From JANNHK01 sp034408875 (lineage in GTDB: Bacteria; Actinomycetota; Acidimicrobiia; IMCC26256; PALSA-610), in NCBI GenBank assembly GCA_034408875.1, contig JAWXCJ010000103.1, positions 1-10,880 on the forward strand: DNA of 10,880 nt, given 5' to 3'. Positions within the stretch are counted from its first letter, which is position 1. Each line of letters begins with the position of its first letter. Both the position numbers and the translations under genes were made by a program. The notes beneath the pieces are model-generated. The model made no database searches, had not been told where the DNA came from, and was given only the letters and a program-made list of their open reading frames with translations. This document shows, piece by piece, positions 1-6,662 of this stretch.

Positions 1-1
1 G

Positions 2-1045
2 GGCGACGCCAACGTGCCCTACCGGTCGGCCGAGTGGCTCGAGCACTCGACGATGCTGTTCCCGTACGCCTACCACGGCGCGTTCCGTTTCGACTGGGAC
101 AAGGCGCTCGTCACCGACTGTCCCCGCAAGGGCGACCTGCCCCGCTCACAACTGCCGGACAGTTACGCGGCGCGCAATGTCGCCGACCTGCACGCGTTCG
201 TCGACTGGGTCGGCGAGCAGCCCGGGCACGAGTCCACGCCGGTGTTGTTCATCGGAAACGCGTCCCAACACGGCTTCAGGCGAGCCCCGGTATTCGCCGA
301 CGGCGTCGCCTGCACCTTCGAATCGACCTACTACCACCTGCGGTGCCTGACCGCGGCCGATCCCGCGGGATGGTCGTCGCGGGTTCGAGGCGTCATGGGG
401 TTCGCCTGGAATACGAACGACACCTTCGGCGGACTGTCGTGGATCGGCGCCGCGCAGGTGCCGGAACTGAAGCAGACCGGCCGGTGGCTGGCCACGCACC
501 GCGAAACGTGCACGTTCTCGGCGCAGCGTGACTACGAAGACAGCACCGGCGGCCAGCGCTATTGGCGGTGGAGGTACGAACAGTGCGCGGTCGACGACGC
601 GTTGCTGGTGCTCGACGCCTGCGCCCGTTTGCCGCAACAGGTCGACGGCGTGTGGAAGACCGCCGACGGTACCGGCCGCATCGACGCCACGATCGCCGCA
701 CCGCCCGCCAACCGCAACATCGCAGTCGCCCGCCGCTGGACCGCCCCCGCGAACGGCACGGTGACGGTTCGGGTTCGCCTCGGCGACTCCGAACCGTCAC
801 CGCCCTGCACGGCGATTACCGACGACGGCGCCCGCGCCGCGATCTACCGCGGGACCACCCGGGTTTGGCCGGCAACGGGGTGGCAACTCGTCAAGAACGG
901 AAGTCCCGTCGACGTCACGCTCACCGATCTCGCGGTGAGTGCCGGCGACGCGCTCCGGTTCGTCGTGCAACGCGGAACGTCGCCCCCGGGCTTCCACTTC
1001 TGCGACGCGACGCAGTTCAGTCCCGAAATCGAATTCACATGGTGA
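2..1045 (+). CDS. Exported-type protein with C-terminal beta-sandwich module (5' end missing)
   Basis: The frame stays open to the left edge (codons for G-D-A-N precede the GTG at 14), so the true start and any signal peptide lie outside the window; this is a C-terminal fragment of about 347 residues. Numbering from the GTG at 14, residues 1-210 match no family I can name. They are rich in Trp and Tyr and hold several cysteines (36, 100, 111, 166, 191, 203), which suits an exported, disulfide-bonded fold. Residues about 220-343 form a beta-rich module with the signatures RWTAPANGTVTV (241-252) and AGDALRFVVQRGTSPP (310-325), closely echoed at the end of the next gene. Modules of this kind are common at the ends of secreted enzymes. 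The TGA stop overlaps the ribosome binding site of the following gene, so the two are almost certainly co-transcribed and coupled. The substrate is unknown; a glycan- or surface-acting role is inferred only from the neighbour. Confidence 0.75.
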   Translation, partial: GDANVPYRSAEWLEHSTMLFPYAYHGAFRFDWDKALVTDCPRKGDLPRSQLPDSYAARNVADLHAFVDWVGEQPGHESTPVLFIGNASQHGFRRAPVFADGVACTFESTYYHLRCLTAADPAGWSSRVRGVMGFAWNTNDTFGGLSWIGAAQVPELKQTGRWLATHRETCTFSAQRDYEDSTGGQRYWRWRYEQCAVDDALLVLDACARLPQQVDGVWKTADGTGRIDATIAAPPANRNIAVARRWTAPANGTVTVRVRLGDSEPSPPCTAITDDGARAAIYRGTTRVWPATGWQLVKNGSPVDVTLTDLAVSAGDALRFVVQRGTSPPGFHFCDATQFSPEIEFTW

Positions 1046-1050
1046 GGTGA
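1044..1050 (+). promoter_or_regulatory. Ribosome binding site overlapping the upstream stop codon
   Basis: GAGGTGA lies just before the ATG at 1052 and includes the last two bases of the preceding TGA (1043-1045). Ribosomes ending the first gene would cover this site, which implies translational coupling of the two exported-protein genes. Confidence 0.6.
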
Positions 1051-1051
1051 C

Positions 1052-2719
1052 ATGAAACGGGCCATTGTCATGCTGCTTGCGCTCGGACTCCTGGGTCCGG
1101 TCGTCGCAACCGGAAGCGCTGCGAGTGCAGCCGAGCCGGAACCGTTCGAGCAGGTGTACCCCGAGCGTTCGCGCATGATCTGCCACGTCGCGCGTTCGGG
1201 GAACGCGCAGCGGGTGCTCGGCTTCGACACCGGGTTCAGCTTCGTGCACAACGGGGCCGCGTACTGGTCGGTGGGCGACAGCTTCGTCGACGGCGACGGC
1301 GACGGCCACTTCTTCGGCCCCGGCGACCGCTTCGGGTTCCGCACCGGCTCGATCGGACGCACCACCGACCTCAACCCGAATGACTGCATCGACGTGCAAC
1401 TCCGTACGTCCAACGGAAAGAATGTCCTGACGGTGCTCGCGCCCGACCGGGCCAACAACGAATGCCTCATCTGGCCCGGGCGCGTGTTCGAAGCCAACGG
1501 GCGACTGTTCTTCTTCTACACGTCGGTCTGGCACGCGCCCGACTGCGACGCGGAAACCCCGACCGTGACCTACACGCAAGGCCTGGGCGAGCTGACGAGC
1601 CCGAGTACCGGCGACCTCAAGCCGGTGCGAGTAGGAACCGGCATCGGCTACGGATCTCCGATCAAGATCGCGGGACGCGTCTACTTCTTCAAGGGCGTCG
1701 TCGGGAACCTCCTGATGGCACGGGTGCCGGAAGAGCGGGTCACCGTGCCGGACCGCTACGAGTACTGGACCGGCGACGCCGCCAACCCGTGGGACCGCGA
1801 CGAGAACCTCGCCGTTCCGATCGCGACCGGTATCGAGCACAGCCCGACCGTCGCGTACAACGACTACATCGGGCGCTACATGATGGTGTACACGTGCGGG
1901 TTCTGGAACAAGTTCTTGTGCGCGCGCACGGCCAAGATCACGGGTGCCGCACAGCCATCACTCACCGGTGGGTGGAACGAACCCACACAGATCTACGAAT
2001 GCGCGTACTTCTGGTGCGGCCACGGCTACTGGCACTCCGGCTATACCGACCCCGCGCACCCGGAACGGATCTTCGTGACGAGTGCGCACTTCCCGGGACG
2101 CGAGTACTTCGTGACGCTGAAGGCCATCGACCTCAGCGACACGCCGGCACCGGCAACGAGCATCTATTCCGAAGGCGAGCGCGACTTCTCGCACCTCTCG
2201 GGAACCGCGTTGTGGTCGTACGCCGGCTACGACGTCCGACAGCCGGGCGCGGCGCTGGCGCCGCTCGTTCCGAACGGGCTCTCGCCACCCAACCCGAACG
2301 GGGTTCGCCTCCCCGCGCACGTCGGAACCGAACTCGTCGACGGCTATCCCGCGCCCGGTGTGGGGGCCAACGCGATGTTCCCGAGCGAGACACGGGGTGC
2401 CGCTCGCGTCTGGACCGCGCCGAGCGCAGGCACGGTGACAATTTCGGGTGAAGCGTGGTTGGAGTCGACGAAGGGCGACGGCGCAACCGCCGACATCCTG
2501 CTCGTCAAGGCCGACGGCACCTTCGTCACGCTCCGCTCCAAGCCGCTGGTGCAGAAGTGGACGAGCGCGCGCAGCAAGCGCGTGTTCAACGTCGAGAACG
2601 TCACGGTGGAGGCCGGGGACAAGATCGTGATCGGCGTCCGCAAGGGGCGGTCGCCGGCCAAGAACGCGTCGAACGACCTGACGTTCTTCCCGGTGTCGGT
2701 GATGTTCGAAGGCGGGTGA
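1052..2719 (+). CDS. Secreted DUF4185/glycosidase-like beta-propeller protein with C-terminal beta-sandwich
   Basis: A 555-aa protein with a classical signal peptide: basic MKR, a hydrophobic stretch at residues 4-20, and an Ala-rich cleavage region near residue 27 before EPEPF. Residues about 50-362 look like a propeller: repeated strand pairs such as GFSFVHNGAAYWSVGDSF (61-78), GRLFFFYTSVW (150-160), GSPIKIAGRVYFFKG (201-215), HSPTVAYNDYIGRYMMVY (263-280) and HPERIFVTSAHFPG (336-349). The opening VHNG..YW..GDSF resembles DUF4185 proteins, a group that includes endo-D-arabinanases (GH183), and the wider five-bladed glycosidases. An acidic D80-x-D82-x-D84-G loop resembles a calcium-binding loop. 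Eight cysteines (44, 112, 138, 165, 282, 290, 317, 322) suggest disulfides. Residues about 424-555 are a beta-sandwich related to the end of the upstream protein. The start is set by the signal peptide and the GAGGTGA site. Enzyme activity is inferred; a sugar-binding or lectin-like role is possible. Confidence 0.75.
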   Translation: MKRAIVMLLALGLLGPVVATGSAASAAEPEPFEQVYPERSRMICHVARSGNAQRVLGFDTGFSFVHNGAAYWSVGDSFVDGDGDGHFFGPGDRFGFRTGSIGRTTDLNPNDCIDVQLRTSNGKNVLTVLAPDRANNECLIWPGRVFEANGRLFFFYTSVWHAPDCDAETPTVTYTQGLGELTSPSTGDLKPVRVGTGIGYGSPIKIAGRVYFFKGVVGNLLMARVPEERVTVPDRYEYWTGDAANPWDRDENLAVPIATGIEHSPTVAYNDYIGRYMMVYTCGFWNKFLCARTAKITGAAQPSLTGGWNEPTQIYECAYFWCGHGYWHSGYTDPAHPERIFVTSAHFPGREYFVTLKAIDLSDTPAPATSIYSEGERDFSHLSGTALWSYAGYDVRQPGAALAPLVPNGLSPPNPNGVRLPAHVGTELVDGYPAPGVGANAMFPSETRGAARVWTAPSAGTVTISGEAWLESTKGDGATADILLVKADGTFVTLRSKPLVQKWTSARSKRVFNVENVTVEAGDKIVIGVRKGRSPAKNASNDLTFFPVSVMFEGG

Positions 2720-2732
2720 CGCGGACGCGGAC

Positions 2733-3284
2733 TTAGTCGTCCTGGTCGAAGAAGGCGCCGACCGAACCGTCGTCTTCTTCGGCCTCGCGGGCCTCGTTGG
2801 CGGGGTCGATGTGGACCTGGAGGCGTTCCCGGCCCTTGTGGACCTGCGACAGCGTGCGGTCGAGAACCACTTCGAACGCGGCCAGCTTGCGGTCGACGTA
2901 GTCCTCGGCTTCGTGGCGGATCTGCGCGGCCGTGCGTTCGGCGTGTTCGATGATTGCCTCGGCCGAGCGCCTCGCCTCGCGCACGACCTCGGTGCGCTCG
3001 ACCATGCGCTCGGCGCGCACCCGGGCCGACTCGATGAGCCGCTCCGCTTCGCGGCTGCCGCGCTCCAAGAACTCGTCGCGCTCCTTCAACAACCAGCGCG
3101 CCTGGCGCAGTTCCTCGGGCAGCCCTTCGATCGCTTCCTGGAGCAGCCCGCCGAACTCGTCGCGATTGACCGACACCGACGCGGACATGAACAACCCGCG
3201 CGCCTTCTCGAGCAGCTCCTGGAGCCGCACGAGCAATTCACGCGTGTCGGGTGCCGCATCGGGCGAATCTTCGAGCAAGCTCAT
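2733..3284 (-). CDS. sepIVA: SepIVA-like DivIVA-family coiled-coil septum protein
   Basis: A 183-aa, highly charged, mostly helical protein. Residues 20-73 (ELLEKARGLFMSASVSVNR, then GLPEELRQARWLLKERDEF) match the conserved N-terminal head of mycobacterial SepIVA. Residues about 70-130 form a Glu/Arg/Ala-rich coiled coil, and DYVDRKLAAFEVVLDRTLSQ (128-147) followed by a GRERL segment matches the SepIVA C-terminal signature. The acidic tail ends FFDQDD. Mycobacterial SepIVA is a DivIVA-domain regulator of septation and envelope growth, encoded just after coaD as here. This copy is about 60 residues shorter than my recollection of the mycobacterial protein, with the loss in the central coil. 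The ATG at 3284 is chosen over the upstream ATG at 3341 because AAGGAAGGG lies just ahead of it and homology begins there. It starts 19 nt after the coaD stop and converges with the exported-protein gene across 13 nt. Confidence 0.82.
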   Translation of the reverse strand: MSLLEDSPDAAPDTRELLVRLQELLEKARGLFMSASVSVNRDEFGGLLQEAIEGLPEELRQARWLLKERDEFLERGSREAERLIESARVRAERMVERTEVVREARRSAEAIIEHAERTAAQIRHEAEDYVDRKLAAFEVVLDRTLSQVHKGRERLQVHIDPANEAREAEEDDGSVGAFFDQDD

Positions 3285-3286
3285 CA

Positions 3287-3295
3287 CCCTTCCTT
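3287..3295 (-). promoter_or_regulatory. Ribosome binding site that fixes the sepIVA start
   Basis: On the minus strand AAGGAAGGG is followed by TG and then ATG at 3284. It supports this internal start rather than the ATG at 3341, which would lie inside coaD. Confidence 0.6.
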
Positions 3296-3303
3296 TGCAA
3301 TCG

Positions 3304-3783
3304 TCATGGCGAGAACATCGTCGCCAGGCGGTCCGCGACATTCTTCGGCACCATGCTCGAAACGTCGCCGCCGAAACGCGCGACCTCGCGCACGAGGCTC
3401 GACGACAAGAACGAGTGTTGCGGACTCGTCGAGATGAAGAACGTGTCGATACCCGAGAGTCGTTGGTTCATCTGCGCCATCTGGAGCTCGTAATCGAAGT
3501 CGGAAACCGCACGCAGGCCCTTGACAATCGAGTTGGCACCGTGCTCGGTCGCGAAATCGACGAGCAACCCTTTGAACACGTCGAGCTGCACGTTGGCCAG
3601 ATGCTCGGTGACCTCGTCGAGCATCGCGAGCCGTTCTTCGATCGTGAACAACGGCTGGGTCTTCGACGGGTTGCCGCCGACCGCGACGATCACCCGGTCG
3701 AAATAGCGCGCGGTCCGCTCGATGATGTCGATGTGGCCGTTGGTTACCGGATCGAAGGAACCGGGACACAGGGCTGTCGCCAA
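3304..3783 (-). CDS. coaD: Phosphopantetheine adenylyltransferase
   Basis: CoaD transfers AMP from ATP to 4'-phosphopantetheine, giving dephospho-CoA, the penultimate step of CoA synthesis in the cytoplasm. With the TTG start at 3783 the protein is 159 aa, the family norm. The nucleotidyltransferase signature CPGSFDPVTNGH (residues 6-17, with the TxGH motif) is intact, as are K41, the IVKGLR segment ending at R91, YELQMAQMN (98-106) and the ATP-binding SFLSSSLVRE loop (124-133). Start choice: TTG at 3783 is preceded by AAGGA with a 7-nt spacer, and the protein then begins M-A-T-A-L-C-P-G-S-F like its relatives. A GTG at 3798, whose GTGA overlaps the rsmD stop, would add five residues and is the main alternative. 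It sits in the minus-strand operon between rsmD and sepIVA, a conserved actinobacterial arrangement. Confidence 0.95.
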   Translation of the reverse strand: MATALCPGSFDPVTNGHIDIIERTARYFDRVIVAVGGNPSKTQPLFTIEERLAMLDEVTEHLANVQLDVFKGLLVDFATEHGANSIVKGLRAVSDFDYELQMAQMNQRLSGIDTFFISTSPQHSFLSSSLVREVARFGGDVSSMVPKNVADRLATMFSP

Positions 3784-3790
3784 CTCGAAG

Positions 3791-3795
3791 TCCTT
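3791..3795 (-). promoter_or_regulatory. AAGGA ribosome binding site supporting the TTG start of coaD
   Basis: AAGGA read on the minus strand lies 7 nt before TTG at 3783-3781. The competing GTG at 3798 has no purine-rich element before it, although it could rely on coupling from rsmD. Confidence 0.5.
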
Positions 3796-4364
3796 CACAT
3801 CAGCTTGAGGAACCGTACGAGCGTATCCCCGAACGCCCGCTCCCACTCGATCACCACATCGTCGGGCACGTCGGAACGCGGCTTCGTACGCCGCTCCACG
3901 CTCACCATCGCGTCTTCGGCCAGCCAACCCGGGCCACGGAGCGCGCGGAGCACCGTTGCGATTTCTTCGTCGCCACAGTCGTAGGGCGGATCGATCAACA
4001 CCACGTCGAACGGGGTCTCGCGCGGCAATGCACCGCCCAACACGGCACCGACGTCGCTGCGGACGACGCGGCCTCGATCGGCAAGACCGAGCGTGTCGAG
4101 GTTCGTCTCGATGGCACTGATCGCGTTTCGGTCCCGTTCGACGAACACGGCCGATGCCGCACCGCGCGACAGCGCTTCGATTCCGAGCGCTCCCGTTCCC
4201 GCGAAGAGATCGAGCACGGCGGCGTCGACAAGCCGGCGCCGCGAGTCGAGCGCGTTGAACATCGACTCGCGGACGATGTCCTTCGTCGGGCGCACGCTGT
4301 CGCCGGGCGGGACGACGAGCCGCCGGCCCCGCTCACTTCCGGCGATCACACGGATGCCGCGCAT
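3795..4364 (-). CDS. rsmD: 16S rRNA (guanine(966)-N(2))-methyltransferase RsmD
   Basis: RsmD methylates N2 of G966 (E. coli numbering) of 16S rRNA in the small subunit, using S-adenosylmethionine. The 189-aa length is typical. Seen in order: the N-terminal MRGIRVIAGSERGRRL and RPTKDIVRESMFN (25-37), characteristic of RsmD/YhhF; the SAM-binding motif I DLFAGTGALGIEALSRG (52-68); the acidic FVERD (74-78) after strand 2; and the catalytic DPPY (125-128). The ATG at 4364 shares its A with the recG stop (TGATG), so it is probably translated by reinitiation; no strong independent ribosome binding site is visible. Its own TGA sits in ATGTGA beside the alternative GTG start of coaD. No truncation or missing key residue is seen. 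Confidence 0.95.
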   Translation of the reverse strand: MRGIRVIAGSERGRRLVVPPGDSVRPTKDIVRESMFNALDSRRRLVDAAVLDLFAGTGALGIEALSRGAASAVFVERDRNAISAIETNLDTLGLADRGRVVRSDVGAVLGGALPRETPFDVVLIDPPYDCGDEEIATVLRALRGPGWLAEDAMVSVERRTKPRSDVPDDVVIEWERAFGDTLVRFLKLM

Positions 4365-6574
4365 CAGTTCTTGAACAAGAAGTCGACGGCGTCTCCGAGC
4401 AGATCTTCGACCTCTTCTCGCAACTGCGCATGGCGCGTGAGGTCGGGGTCGGCGTCGAGGATGCTCTCGGCAACGCGCCGGGCCTCGACCACCACGGCCT
4501 CGTCGCGCGGGATGCGTCCCAGCTTCAGGTCGCTGAAGCCCGATTGCCGCTCGCCGAACACTTCGCCCGCGCCGCGAATCTCGAGATCCTTCTCGGCGAG
4601 CAGGAACCCGTCGGTCGATGCTTCCATCGCCTTGAGTCGCTCCTCGCCGCCGGAGGTCTTCGGGTCGCCGAACAGGAAGCACCACGAGTCGCCGCCGCCG
4701 CGGCCGACGCGGCCGCGCAACTGGTGCAGCTGCGAGAGCCCGAAGCGGTCGGCGTCCTCGACGACCATGACCGTCGCGTTCGGCACGTCGACCCCCACCT
4801 CGATCACCGTGGTCGCAACCAACACGTCGACCTCGCCCCGGCGGAACGCGTCCATCGAGGCTTCTTTGTCCTTGGACGCCATCTGCCCGTGCAGCAACCC
4901 GAGCCGGAGTCCGGCAAGTTCCTCGGCCTGCAACCGTTCGTATTCCTCCGTGGCGGCGCGCGCCTCGATCTTCGCTTTCTCCTCGACCAGCGGGCACACC
5001 ACGTAGGCCTGGCGACCGGCCTCGACCTCGGCCCGCAACTGCGCCCACGCCGCGGCCTGGTCCATCGGGTTCGCGCCCACCACGCTCGTCGTGATCGGCG
5101 TGCGGCCGGGGGGCATCTCGCGCAACTCCGACTTGTCGAGGTCGCCGTAGATCAGCATGCCCGCCGTGCGCGGGATCGGTGTGGCCGTCATGACGAGCAC
5201 GTCGGGTATCCCCTCTCCCGGTCGCACTCGCTCTCCCTGTGCAGCGTCGGTCGCCTCGCCGGGAGGGTCGCTCGTCACTCGGCCTTTGCCCCGCAGGAGC
5301 GCGCGCTGCTCGACACCGAAGCGATGCTGTTCGTCGATGACCGCGATGCCGAGGCGCGTGAACTGGGCGTCGCCGTAGAGCAGCGCGTGCGTGCCGACGA
5401 GGATGTCGACCTCGCCGTGCCGGAGCCCCGCCGAGATGCGGCGCCGTTCGGCCGCGGTCGTGCGGTTGGTCAACAGTTCGACGCGCACCGGGCGTTCCGC
5501 GAGCAGCGATCCCTCGGCCGCAACAGTAAGACCGTCGAGCATGCGGGCCGACCCCAGATAGTGCTGCTCGGCCAGCACCTCGGTGGGTGCCATGAACGCG
5601 CCCTGGTAGCCGCCCTGCACACCGACGAGCAACGCCGCCAGCGCGACGACCGTTTTCCCCGAACCGACGTCGCCCTGCAGCAGACGGTGCATCGGCGCGG
5701 GCGCGGCCATGTCGCCCGCGATCTCGTCGATCGCGCGCTGCTGATCGTCGGTAAGCGGGAACGGAAGCGCGCCGACGAACGCCCCGACCAGCGAGCCGTC
5801 GGCGACATGGCGGATTCCGGTCTGCGCAGCGGCGAACGCCCGCTTGCGCGCGACGAGGCCGACCTGCATGCGCAGAAACTCGTCGAACGCGAGGCGGCGT
5901 TTCGCGGCCGCCAGTTCGGCGCCGTCCTCCGGCTGATGAATGCCGAAGTACGCCGTGTCGCGCGCGACGAAGTCGTGCTTGTCGAGGATCGACTCGTCGA
6001 GCGGTTCGGCCAGGCCCCGCGCCTTGCACCGGCGCAGCACTTCGGACACGACCTTGCGCAACTGCCAGGTGTACACGTCGGCCTTGCCCGACTGTGGGTA
6101 CACGGGGACGATGACGCCGGTGCGTTCGTCGCCACCGCCTTTGCCGCCGATCACGTCGACGACGGGGTTCGTCATCTGGCGTTTGCCCCGGTAGACCTCG
6201 AGCTTGCCGAACAGCGCGACCTCGGTGCCTTCGGGAAGCTGGCGCTCACGCCACGCCTGGTTGAAGAACACCACGTTCAACAGCGACGTGCCGTCGTGCA
6301 CAACCGCGTCGACGACGACCTTGCCCGTGCGCGCCCGGCGCCCGCGAATCGTCCGGACCTCGGCGAACACGGTCGCTTCCTCGCCGACTGTGAGCGTCGC
6401 GATGTCGGCGCGCTTGGTGCGGTCGATCCACCGGCGCGGGTAGTGCTCGAGCACGTCGAGGACCGAGTGCAGCTCCATTTGCGCGAGCCGTTCCTCGAGC
6501 TTCGGGCCGACCGCCGTGAGCTCACCGAGCGGCTTCGTCGCCAGCTCGCGCAACGTGATCGGTGCCTCGTTCAT
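4364..6574 (-). CDS. recG: ATP-dependent DNA helicase RecG
   Basis: RecG is a cytoplasmic superfamily 2 helicase that regresses stalled replication forks and branch-migrates junctions. The 736-aa protein has an N-terminal helical segment with the helix-hairpin-helix-like LTAVGPKLEERL (19-30), a wedge/OB domain starting YPRRWIDRT (45-53), and helicase motifs: TDDQQRAI (275-282), Walker A GDVGSGKT (301-308), APTEVLAEQH (329-338), the DEQH box (414-417), TATPIPRT (463-470), TTVIEVGVDVPNA (588-600) and QLRGRVGR (618-625), then the TRG-like EKDLEIRGAGEVFGERQSG (661-679). Residues about 430-457, between the DEQH box and the TAT motif, hold a Gly/Pro/charged insertion not usual in RecG. The ATG at 6574 has GGAGGT 9 nt upstream; an in-frame ATG at 6727 would run into the kinase gene and adds non-homologous sequence. 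The stop overlaps the rsmD start by 1 nt. Confidence 0.96.
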   Translation of the reverse strand: MNEAPITLRELATKPLGELTAVGPKLEERLAQMELHSVLDVLEHYPRRWIDRTKRADIATLTVGEEATVFAEVRTIRGRRARTGKVVVDAVVHDGTSLLNVVFFNQAWRERQLPEGTEVALFGKLEVYRGKRQMTNPVVDVIGGKGGGDERTGVIVPVYPQSGKADVYTWQLRKVVSEVLRRCKARGLAEPLDESILDKHDFVARDTAYFGIHQPEDGAELAAAKRRLAFDEFLRMQVGLVARKRAFAAAQTGIRHVADGSLVGAFVGALPFPLTDDQQRAIDEIAGDMAAPAPMHRLLQGDVGSGKTVVALAALLVGVQGGYQGAFMAPTEVLAEQHYLGSARMLDGLTVAAEGSLLAERPVRVELLTNRTTAAERRRISAGLRHGEVDILVGTHALLYGDAQFTRLGIAVIDEQHRFGVEQRALLRGKGRVTSDPPGEATDAAQGERVRPGEGIPDVLVMTATPIPRTAGMLIYGDLDKSELREMPPGRTPITTSVVGANPMDQAAAWAQLRAEVEAGRQAYVVCPLVEEKAKIEARAATEEYERLQAEELAGLRLGLLHGQMASKDKEASMDAFRRGEVDVLVATTVIEVGVDVPNATVMVVEDADRFGLSQLHQLRGRVGRGGGDSWCFLFGDPKTSGGEERLKAMEASTDGFLLAEKDLEIRGAGEVFGERQSGFSDLKLGRIPRDEAVVVEARRVAESILDADPDLTRHAQLREEVEDLLGDAVDFLFKN

Positions 6575-6583
6575 GCGGCTACG

Positions 6584-6589
6584 ACCTCC
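6584..6589 (-). promoter_or_regulatory. Strong Shine-Dalgarno GGAGGT of recG
   Basis: GGAGGT on the minus strand stands 9 nt before the ATG at 6574 and decides the recG start against the longer in-frame option. The 88-nt gap between the kinase stop (6663) and recG holds nothing else I can support. Confidence 0.65.
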
Positions 6590-6662
6590 GGCGCTCCACC
6601 GCCGCGAGGAATGCCCTCCGAGTCCGCACCACGCCTCCGGATCTGCGCCTGGACCGCTCCGC

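Noticed and set aside
797..1840. Minus-strand frame of 347 codons across the exported genes
   Set aside because: Antisense shadow with Arg/Val/Glu-rich translation; the plus strand has a signal peptide, ribosome binding site and paralogous module.
2719..2735. Direct repeat GCGGAC GCGGAC between the convergent stops
   Set aside because: Two copies of six bases in GC-rich DNA are expected by chance, and there is no hairpin or T-run to call a terminator.
3784..3927. 48-codon N-terminal extension of CoaD from ATG 3927
   Set aside because: The extension lies inside rsmD, has a shadow-like Arg/Ala composition, and CoaD homology starts immediately at the TTG.
3795..6029. One continuous minus-strand frame of 744 codons that ends as rsmD
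   Set aside because: Only the last 189 codons (from 4364) are RsmD. The part upstream is an off-frame reading of recG, full of Arg and Gly, so this is not a fusion protein.
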